Shown here: piece by piece, positions 1 through 5,348 of the stretch
Numbering within the stretch: position 1 is the first letter of the stretch
How the letters are laid out: each line of letters starts with the position of its first letter
NCBI GenBank assembly: GCA_003158505.1
Contig: PMJK01000077.1
Location: forward strand, 9,938 to 17,641
From: Holophagaceae bacterium
GTDB taxonomy: Bacteria; Acidobacteriota; Holophagae; Holophagales; Holophagaceae
Reading direction: 5' to 3'
DNA length: 7,704 bases
Translations under genes and position numbers: made by a program
The notes under the pieces: model-generated
What the model was told of the DNA's origin: nothing
The model's database searches: none
What the model saw: the letters and a program-made list of their open reading frames with translations, nothing else

Positions 1-155
1 TCGCGGCCAAAAGCCTCGAAGGCCTTCGGGCAGTGGATGCGGTAATGCACCGTGGTGAAGGTGAGCCAGGCGGCGTCCGGGGACTGTATGTGCGGTGCCG
101 CCTGGAGCAGGGTCGGCAGCAAGGCGAGACAGGGGGTGAAGGATCGGGAAGGCAT
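1..155 (-). CDS. N-terminal fragment of an exported protein of unknown function
   Basis: An open frame reads leftwards from an ATG at 155-153 and leaves the window after 51 codons. It begins with a plausible signal peptide (MPSRSFTPCLALLPTLLQAA). A segment WLTFTTVHYRIHCPKAFEAF follows at about residues 30-49. The pattern of Trp, then Thr, then 'H-Y/F-R-I-H', then 'FE' resembles the start of the mature part of secreted peptidase-MA-like or TolB-like proteins, but 51 residues are too few to assign a family. The ribosome-binding site is weak: GGAG lies only 2 nt before the ATG, so the start could differ. The gene diverges from the apbE operon and shares its control region; the upstream Fur-like box lies 39 nt before this start, so it may be co-regulated (inference). 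Confidence 0.6.
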   Translation of the reverse strand, partial: MPSRSFTPCLALLPTLLQAAPHIQSPDAAWLTFTTVHYRIHCPKAFEAFGR

Positions 156-174
156 GTCTCCAGTTTGCCCAGGG

Positions 175-190
175 AGTGATCGTCGTCACT
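175..190. repeat. Small inverted repeat in the divergent intergenic region
   Basis: AGTGA-TCGTCG-TCACT forms a 5-bp inverted repeat with a 6-nt spacer between the two divergent genes, 3 bp to the left of the first Fur-like box. It could be a weak operator or part of a promoter, but a 5-bp arm can arise by chance. I could not place a convincing -35/-10 pair anywhere in 156-239. Confidence 0.2.
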
Positions 191-193
191 TTC

Positions 194-208
194 TGAGATT
201 AATTCTCA
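194..208. promoter_or_regulatory. Candidate Fur box 1
   Basis: TGAGATTAATTCTCA is a 7-1-7 interrupted palindrome with one mismatched pair. It follows the pattern TGAGAATNATTCTCA, a recognised form of the ferric uptake regulator (Fur) site in many Gram-negative bacteria. It lies between two divergent starts, 39 nt from the leftward gene and 32 nt before the TTG start of apbE, so one site could repress both genes when iron is plentiful. A near copy lies 47 bp to the right. The sequence match is seen directly. The identity of the regulator is inferred, and another Fur-family protein (Zur, Mur, PerR) is possible. Confidence 0.6.
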
Positions 209-229
209 AAAAACAGGGTTGAACCTCAC

Positions 230-234
230 GGGGA
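230..234 (+). promoter_or_regulatory. Ribosome-binding site that favours the TTG start of apbE
   Basis: GGGGA sits 5 nt before the TTG at 240, a normal distance. It would be 20 nt before the in-frame ATG at 255, which has no purine-rich stretch of its own. This favours the TTG start and a signal segment beginning MRLILMII rather than MIIVAALF. Confidence 0.5.
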
Positions 235-239
235 ATTAA

Positions 240-1211
240 TTGAGACTGATTCTCATGATCATTGTTGCTGCCCTCTTCATTACGCTTGCGAGCCTGTCGC
301 CCCAGGCATCGAGACCCGTTCCAGCACCCGCCATGGATCGCACCGTGCTGGCCATGGGGACGGAGCTTCGCATTCACCTTGAGGGCAGCGGAGATCTGGG
401 CCAGGCCTCGGAAGCCGCCCTGGCGGAAGTGGCCCGGATCGAGGCGGCCTGCTCAACCTGGAACCCGGCCTCATCGTGGAGCCGCTTAAACGCCTCGCAG
501 GGAGCGCCCGTGACCCTGGCTAGGGAATGGATCGATCTCCTCGGCCAGATCCAGACCTGGAACCTGCGGACTGAGGGCGCCTTCGATCCTGTGCTGATGG
601 CCCTGATCCAGGCTTGGGGCACCCGGGAGGGCGGACGGACTCCGGGACCGGAGTCCCTGGCAGAAGCCCGCAGGGCCTCCGGATCGTCGCTGCTGGCCCT
701 GGACAAGAGCCATAGCGCCGCCAGGCTGCTGCATCCCGGAGCCGGCGTCGAGGAAGGCGGCTTTCTCAAGGGCTATGCCCTGGATGCCATGCGGAAGGCT
801 TCGGGAGTTCCTTCGGGCTGGATGGACTTCGGGGGCCAGGTCCTGGCCTGGGGCCGACCCTTGACCGTCGACATTGCGGATCCGCAGGACCGGCAGCGGA
901 CGCGCTGCACGCTCGCCTTGAAGGCAGCTTCCCTCTCCTGCAGCGGCACCTCGGAGCGGGGCAGGCACATCCTGGATCCCCGCAGTGGAGAGCCTTGCCC
1001 GGCCTGGGGCAGCACCGCCATAGTGGCGGCCGATGGCCTTTCGGCGGACGTGCTGTCCACCGCGCTTTACGTGCTGGGCCCCGATCGGGGTCTGGCCTGG
1101 GCCGAACGACATGAGGTCGCCGCGGCCTTCCTTCTCAACGATGGGCAGATCCGGATGAGCCGGGCCTTCCAATCGCTCAACCCCACCTTGATCCCCAGGG
1201 AGTACCGATGA
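240..1211 (+). CDS. apbE: FAD:protein FMN transferase (ApbE family)
   Basis: ApbE enzymes act outside the cytoplasm. They transfer FMN from FAD onto a Thr or Ser of a target protein through a phosphoester bond, using Mg2+. This 323-aa protein has normal family length. A hydrophobic signal or anchor segment spans residues 3-19; no lipobox Cys is seen, so it is probably not a lipoprotein. Family signatures run in order: AMGTEL (38-43), the S-T-W-N-P and R-L-N region just after, FDPVLMALIQAWG, GGFLKGYALD (173-182), GWMDFGGQVLAWG, RHILDPRSGEP (from 242) and ADVLSTAL, where D270 and T274 match the family's Mg2+ ligands. It therefore looks active. The likely client is the FMN-binding protein at 2536-3054 in the same operon. 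The start is TTG at 240, supported by GGGGA 5 nt upstream; ATG at 255 is the alternative. A Fur-like palindrome overlaps the first codons. The stop overlaps the porin start (ATGA). Confidence 0.93.
   Translation: MRLILMIIVAALFITLASLSPQASRPVPAPAMDRTVLAMGTELRIHLEGSGDLGQASEAALAEVARIEAACSTWNPASSWSRLNASQGAPVTLAREWIDLLGQIQTWNLRTEGAFDPVLMALIQAWGTREGGRTPGPESLAEARRASGSSLLALDKSHSAARLLHPGAGVEEGGFLKGYALDAMRKASGVPSGWMDFGGQVLAWGRPLTVDIADPQDRQRTRCTLALKAASLSCSGTSERGRHILDPRSGEPCPAWGSTAIVAADGLSADVLSTALYVLGPDRGLAWAERHEVAAAFLLNDGQIRMSRAFQSLNPTLIPREYR
241..255. promoter_or_regulatory. Candidate Fur box 2, overlapping the apbE start
   Basis: TGAGACTGATTCTCA has the same arms and the same mismatched position as the box at 194-208 (13 of 15 bases identical). 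It begins inside the TTG start codon and ends at the first base of the alternative ATG. It is flanked on the left by AT-rich GAATTAAT, which may extend the recognised region, as in overlapping Fur dimer arrays. A site here would act downstream of the transcription start, as a roadblock or through dimers spreading from box 1. Two matching palindromes within 62 bp are unlikely by chance in GC-rich DNA. Confidence 0.58.
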
Positions 1212-2506
1212 AATGGATCCTCACGCCCTTCGCTGGGGCGCTGCTGGCGGCCTCTTTGGCGGCCCAGCAACCCCCCGATACCGACAAGCGAGTGACGGAA
1301 CTGGAACGCAGACTGGATGCCCTTTCGCGACAGCTGGAGCAGCAGCAGACAGGCAGTGCGCTGCCCGTGGCCGAGGGCGGCGCGGGCAGCTACGGGCTGG
1401 GGGCGGCGGCGAGCAAGGTCTACTCCGCCCCGGCGGGAGTGTCCATCGGCGGCTATGGGGAGTTCCTCTACCAGAATTTCGCCGGCAAGCTGCAGAACGG
1501 CACCTACGCGCCCGAGGACAACCAGATCGATACCCTTCGCGCGGTGTTCTACTTCGGGTACCACTTCAGCGATTGGATCGTCTTCAACAGCGAGGTGGAA
1601 TTTGAGCACAGTGGTTACTCCGATGCCCACCCCGAGGGTGAAGCCATCGTCGAGTTCGCCTATCTGGACTTTCTCATTCGGAAGGAATTCAATGTGCGGG
1701 CAGGGCAGCTGCTGCTGCCGATCGGCTTCACCAACGAGATCCACGAACCGCCCGCGGTGCTGAGCACCGCCCGCCCCTTCGTGGAGCGGGAGGGCGGCAT
1801 CATCCCCACCACCTGGCATGAGAATGGTGTGGGGCTCCACGGCGAGCTGCCGGGCATTCTGAATTACCGCCTCTACCTGGTCAATGGCATGAATGCCGCG
1901 AACTTCAGCGCGGGCGGAATCAGTGACGGCCGGCAGGATGGCAACAAGGCCAATGCAGAGCGCTTCGCCCTGACGGGACGGCTGGATTGGCATCCCGTCC
2001 TGGGGGGCACGGTCGGCTTCAGCTTCTATCGGGGCAACAGTGTCTTTGAAAGCCCCTACGAGGCGCCCATCGGCGCGACCACCATTCCAACGGCCCTCGC
2101 GGACATCCACGCGGAATACCGCGCCCAGGGCTGGCAATTCCGGGCCCTGTACGTCCGTACGACCCTCGGGCAGGCTGAGATCGAAAGCCTCGGCACTGCC
2201 GCGGACGCCAACGCGGTGGGCACGAGGCAGTGGGGCGGCTACCTGGAGGCGGGCTATGACCTGCTCAGCCACAGCGGCTCGCAGCAGGCGCTCATCCCCT
2301 TCCTGCGCTGGGAACGCCTCAACCTCCAACAGCAGGTGGCCGCCGGGGTTATCGCCGATCCCGCCAATGACCAGACCGTACACACCGCGGGTGTGAGCTG
2401 GAAACCCATCCCCCAGGTGGCCGTGAAGGCCGATTATTCGCAGGTCCGCAACGGCGCTCATACAGGACGCAATCAATGGGATCTGGCCCTGGGCTACGAG
2501 TTCTGA
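1208..2506 (+). CDS. Outer-membrane porin (phosphate-selective porin O/P-like)
   Basis: This 432-aa exported protein is predicted to form an outer-membrane beta-barrel channel. A signal peptide (MKWILTPFAGALLAASLAAQ) is followed by a short coiled coil at about residues 26-46 (DKRVTELERRLDALSRQLEQ), common in trimeric porins, and a Gly/Ala-rich linker. Alternating amphipathic strands fill the rest, starting near SIGGYGEFLYQNF and ending WDLALGYEF; a C-terminal Phe is the usual barrel-assembly signal. The segment with VRAGQLLLPIGFTNE and later VGLHGELPG, YRLYLVNGMN resembles OprP/OprO-type porins, though the substrate cannot be read from sequence. AGGGAG lies 5 nt before the ATG, and ATGA overlap with apbE indicates translational coupling. 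In this operon it may let a substrate such as an iron complex, or flavin, cross the outer membrane (inference). No Cys is present. Confidence 0.85.
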   Translation: MKWILTPFAGALLAASLAAQQPPDTDKRVTELERRLDALSRQLEQQQTGSALPVAEGGAGSYGLGAAASKVYSAPAGVSIGGYGEFLYQNFAGKLQNGTYAPEDNQIDTLRAVFYFGYHFSDWIVFNSEVEFEHSGYSDAHPEGEAIVEFAYLDFLIRKEFNVRAGQLLLPIGFTNEIHEPPAVLSTARPFVEREGGIIPTTWHENGVGLHGELPGILNYRLYLVNGMNAANFSAGGISDGRQDGNKANAERFALTGRLDWHPVLGGTVGFSFYRGNSVFESPYEAPIGATTIPTALADIHAEYRAQGWQFRALYVRTTLGQAEIESLGTAADANAVGTRQWGGYLEAGYDLLSHSGSQQALIPFLRWERLNLQQQVAAGVIADPANDQTVHTAGVSWKPIPQVAVKADYSQVRNGAHTGRNQWDLALGYEF

Positions 2507-2535
2507 GCCTGCGATGAACCCTTTCTGAGGTCCCC

Positions 2536-3054
2536 ATGATCCGGATCCTTGCACCCCTCGCCCTGTCGCTGCCGCTCTTTGCGACTCTGCCCACTTCCCA
2601 GGAGGCCCTGGCCCTGGCCTTCCCAGGGACGCAGCTGATACGCAAGGAGCACATTCTCGGCGAGCCCCAGGCCGAAAGGGTCAAGGCCCTCAGCCAAGGC
2701 GAACTGGCGGGCCGCTGGATCGTGGCCTACGAAGCCCGCCGGGAGGGACGCTTGGTGGGAGTCGGGTACTTCGATACCCACCGGGTGCGCACTCTGAATG
2801 AAACCCTGCTGGTGGCGATTTCATCCGAAGGCCGCATCCTCCGGGTGGAGGCAGTGGCCTTTCGCGAGCCGGCCGAATACATGGCGAACGAAGCCTGGAT
2901 CAAGCAGTTCGAGGGGAAGGAACTGGATGCGCAGCTCAGCCTCAAGGGGTCCATCCATCCGCTGTCCGGGGCCACGCTCACGGCCCATGCCATGACCGAT
3001 GCGGCCCGTCGCTGTCTGGCCCTGCATCAGGTGCTCTACCGGGAGGCGAAATGA
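2536..3054 (+). CDS. Exported FMN-binding domain protein, likely flavinylated by ApbE
   Basis: This 172-aa protein looks like a single FMN-binding domain (the domain of RnfG/NqrC C-termini) behind a signal peptide (about residues 1-16, MIRILAPLALSLPLFA). The C-terminal SGATLT (144-149) matches the flavinylation site, with T147 the expected FMN attachment residue. The domain is preceded by a beta-rich part (WIVAYEARREGRLVGVGYF, then RILRVEAVAF) typical of the fold. Oddly, the residue three before the Ser, usually Asp (DxxSGAT), is His (H141). No heme CXXCH motif and no additional domain are seen, so it is probably a soluble or loosely tethered one-electron/two-electron carrier in the periplasm. 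GAGG lies 5 nt before the ATG; the gap from the porin is 29 nt. Its stop overlaps the next gene's start. It probably receives electrons from that membrane protein (inference). Confidence 0.88.
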   Translation: MIRILAPLALSLPLFATLPTSQEALALAFPGTQLIRKEHILGEPQAERVKALSQGELAGRWIVAYEARREGRLVGVGYFDTHRVRTLNETLLVAISSEGRILRVEAVAFREPAEYMANEAWIKQFEGKELDAQLSLKGSIHPLSGATLTAHAMTDAARRCLALHQVLYREAK

Positions 3055-3503
3055 ACCGTTTTGAACGCTGGTGCCTCCATCTTGCGGCCCTCGCCACTGC
3101 GGGTACGGGCCTGATGGACGGACTGCTCCGCTGGTTCGGAGAACGGCCCGGGGAATTCGGACCCGAGGTCCACCCATGGCTAGGGACAGCCCAGCACCTG
3201 CATGTCCTCGTGGCGCCGATCCTGGTGTTCACGCTGGGCATGATGGTGCGCGGCCACCTGTGGTCCCGGCTCCAATCGGGGGCAGAGGGCCGGCGCACGG
3301 GCCTGGGCGCCGCCATCCTTATCGCCCCCATGGTGATCAGCGGGGTCGGCATCCAGGTGGTGACCAGCCCAGTCTGGCGTAGCGGGATGGCCTGGACTCA
3401 CGGGACCGCCTCGGGCGCCTTCCTCCTGGCCTATTTCGGGCACCTGGCATTTCGAGGTTGGCAGCCTACCAGCCTGCTGATGTCGCGGCGCCAGCAGGGC
3501 TGA
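3051..3503 (+). CDS. Four-helix membrane protein, probable di-heme b-type cytochrome (DUF4405-like)
   Basis: This 150-aa protein has four hydrophobic segments at about residues 8-25, 44-66, 84-106 and 113-134. Charges follow the positive-inside rule: N-terminus MNRFER, loop 2-3 (RGHLWSR...EGRR) and C-terminus (SRRQQG) are basic, while loop 1-2 (GERPGEFGPEV) is acidic, so both ends should be cytoplasmic. Histidines are H10, H41, H49, H51, H69, H117 and H131. H49/H51 with H117 fall near the periplasmic face, and H69 (or H10) with H131 near the cytoplasmic face; the 14-residue spacing of H117 and H131 is typical of cytochrome b helices. This suggests two hemes carrying electrons across the membrane to the FMN protein encoded just upstream. 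GGGAGG lies 4 nt before the ATG, with ATGA overlap. The family name is a resemblance, not a search result. Confidence 0.75.
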   Translation: MNRFERWCLHLAALATAGTGLMDGLLRWFGERPGEFGPEVHPWLGTAQHLHVLVAPILVFTLGMMVRGHLWSRLQSGAEGRRTGLGAAILIAPMVISGVGIQVVTSPVWRSGMAWTHGTASGAFLLAYFGHLAFRGWQPTSLLMSRRQQG

Positions 3504-3515
3504 CAGCAGGTGGTC

Positions 3516-3529
3516 GATAGCTGATAGCT
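3516..3529 (+). repeat. Tandem 7-bp repeat before mutL
   Basis: GATAGCT occurs twice in tandem within the 34-nt gap between the operon and mutL. It occupies the place where a ribosome-binding site would be expected, and none is visible there. It may be chance or a minimal promoter-like element. Confidence 0.3.
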
Positions 3530-3537
3530 TCATACCC

Positions 3538-5334
3538 ATGTCTCGCATCCGCATCTTGCCCGACCAGGTGGCGAACCAGATCGCCGCGGGTGAAGTGGTG
3601 GAGCGGCCCTCCTCGGTACTGAAGGAATTGGCTGAGAACGCCCTTGATGCCGGCGCGCGTCGCATCGAGGTGGGCTGGGAGGAGGGGGGCAAACGGCTTC
3701 TGGAGGTGACGGACGATGGATCCGGCATGGCCCGGGACGATCTGTACCTGGCCCTGGAACGCCATGCCACCAGCAAGGTGCGCACCGCCGAGGATCTGGG
3801 GCACTTGGGCACCTTTGGATTCCGCGGTGAGGCCCTGCCCAGCATCGCCAGCGTGAGCCGCTTCGATCTCGCCAGCGCCGAGGTAGACGGCGCGGGCCAC
3901 CGCCTGCGCTGTGAATTCGGGATCATCAAGGAGGTTGCGCCCGTCTCCCGCAGCCGCGGCACCACGGTCACGGTGCGGGATCTCTTCGCCCAGCTGCCCG
4001 CCCGTCGCCGTTTCCTCAAATCCACGGATACGGAACACGCCCAGCTGTGGGGCTCCGTAGCCCGGCTGGCCCTCAGCTCTCCCGGCGTCCATTGGACCAT
4101 CCGATCCGATCGAGGCGCGCCGTTGGTGCTGCCCCCCGTGGCGGATGCAGGCCAGCGTCTTGCGCCCCTGCTGGGGGAGAAGATGGGCCGCCTGGTCCCC
4201 TTCGTGAATGGAGAGCCCCCCTGGCGTCTGCGGGGCTTTGTCTCGCCACCGGACCTCAGCTTTCGGGATCGGAACCACCTCTACCTGTTCGTGAACGGCC
4301 GGGCCGTGCGGGACCGCCTGCTGCTGGCGGCGCTTTCCGAGGCTTGGTCCGGCACCTTCGCCAAGGGCTCCTATCCGGCGGCGGTGCTCTTCCTGGAACT
4401 GCCACCCGAGGCCGTGGATGTGAATGTCCACCCCACCAAGGCCGAGGTCCGGTTCCGCGAGCCCCAGCGCATTTTCGCCTGGGTGCGGGGCGGTGCCGAA
4501 GAGGCCTGGGCGAAGCTTCGGGGTGGGTTGGCATCGGTACTGGAACTGCCTCCCAAACCCCTGGAGGCCGAGTTCGATCTGGACCCCTCCCGTCGGGCCA
4601 TGTCCCAGCATCCGCGGCTCTGGTCGGACCACTCCGGCGGAGCCTTGGGTGCCTACCAGGCCCTGGCCGGCACATTCGCCACGCGTCCTCTGGATGCGGC
4701 CTACTCTTACGAAACCGAGCCTTCCCGGGTGGCAGAGCGGACGGACCAGGCTCCCGAAGTCCGGTATATCGGCGCCTTCGAACGGACCTACCTGTTGGCG
4801 GAGATCCTGGGCAGCCAAGGGGCTGAACTGTGGATCGTGGACCAGCATGTGGCCCACGAGCGGGTGCTCTTCGAGCGGCTTTTCCTGCGTCGCCACAGGC
4901 CCGCCATTCAGCCGCTGATGCCGCCCCAAGTGATTCAGGTGGGTCCAGAGGCGCTGGCGCACCTTTCGCCATTCCTTTCAGAGTTGGAAGCCGCTGGCGT
5001 GGACGCCGAGCCCTTCGGCGGCGATGCACTGGTGGTGCGGGGCCTTCCGGATTTCCTCATCGATCGGGATCCCCAGGCCCTGCTGGAAGACCTACTGGCC
5101 CGTCTGGAACGGGATGGCCACCTGGACCTCGATACCTTCCGCCGCGACCTGAATGCTGAATTGGCCTGTCGCGCCGCCATCAAGAAACACCATGCCCTGC
5201 CTCCCGACCTGGCCCTAAGACTCATCCAGGACCTGCTCGCCTGCGAGGTGCCCAACACCTGCCCTCACGGCAGGCCCATCATCAAGAAACTCACCCTCGA
5301 TGATCTGGAACGGAGCTTTGGGCGCAAATTGTAG
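3538..5334 (+). CDS. mutL: DNA mismatch repair protein MutL (endonuclease type)
   Basis: MutL links MutS mismatch recognition to strand incision and removal in the cytoplasm. The 598-aa length is typical. The N-terminal GHKL ATPase has all motifs: QIAAGEVVERP, then KELAENALDAGA with E30 as likely general base and N34 for Mg2+, DDGSGM (59-64), RHATSK (75-80) and GTFGFRGEAL (91-100). GTTVTVRDLFAQLPARRRFL follows. A variable linker spans roughly residues 335-410. The C-terminal domain has the metal-dependent nicking-endonuclease motifs: DQHVAHERVLFE (from D435; consensus DQHA(X)2E(X)4E, here with Val for Ala), ACRAAIKK (543-550) and CPHGRP (from C575). It should therefore nick DNA itself, as expected in bacteria without MutH. 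The start fits the family's normal N-terminus (MSRIRILPDQVANQIAAGEV), although no Shine-Dalgarno sequence precedes it. It may be read through from the operon upstream, since no terminator is seen in the 34-nt gap. Confidence 0.98.
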   Translation: MSRIRILPDQVANQIAAGEVVERPSSVLKELAENALDAGARRIEVGWEEGGKRLLEVTDDGSGMARDDLYLALERHATSKVRTAEDLGHLGTFGFRGEALPSIASVSRFDLASAEVDGAGHRLRCEFGIIKEVAPVSRSRGTTVTVRDLFAQLPARRRFLKSTDTEHAQLWGSVARLALSSPGVHWTIRSDRGAPLVLPPVADAGQRLAPLLGEKMGRLVPFVNGEPPWRLRGFVSPPDLSFRDRNHLYLFVNGRAVRDRLLLAALSEAWSGTFAKGSYPAAVLFLELPPEAVDVNVHPTKAEVRFREPQRIFAWVRGGAEEAWAKLRGGLASVLELPPKPLEAEFDLDPSRRAMSQHPRLWSDHSGGALGAYQALAGTFATRPLDAAYSYETEPSRVAERTDQAPEVRYIGAFERTYLLAEILGSQGAELWIVDQHVAHERVLFERLFLRRHRPAIQPLMPPQVIQVGPEALAHLSPFLSELEAAGVDAEPFGGDALVVRGLPDFLIDRDPQALLEDLLARLERDGHLDLDTFRRDLNAELACRAAIKKHHALPPDLALRLIQDLLACEVPNTCPHGRPIIKKLTLDDLERSFGRKL

Positions 5335-5348
5335 GTCCAGGATCTTCA

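Noticed and set aside
2514..2528. Five-codon ATG...TGA mini-frame between the porin and the FMN-binding gene
   Set aside because: It is too short to assess, has no ribosome-binding site of its own, and its stop overlaps the ribosome-binding site of the next gene by chance or weak coupling only.
1067..2554. 495-codon open frame on the minus strand opposite the porin
   Set aside because: It is antisense to a porin with signal peptide, barrel strands and a C-terminal Phe. Long antisense frames are expected in GC-rich codon-biased genes; its translation shows no family motif.
3466..4962. 498-codon open frame on the minus strand opposite mutL
   Set aside because: mutL on the plus strand has every family motif; the antisense product is low-complexity (G, R, Q, P, H rich) and has no recognisable domain.
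4256..5029. 257-codon minus-strand frame within mutL
   Set aside because: An Arg/Pro/Gly-rich translation typical of an out-of-frame shadow in GC-rich DNA.
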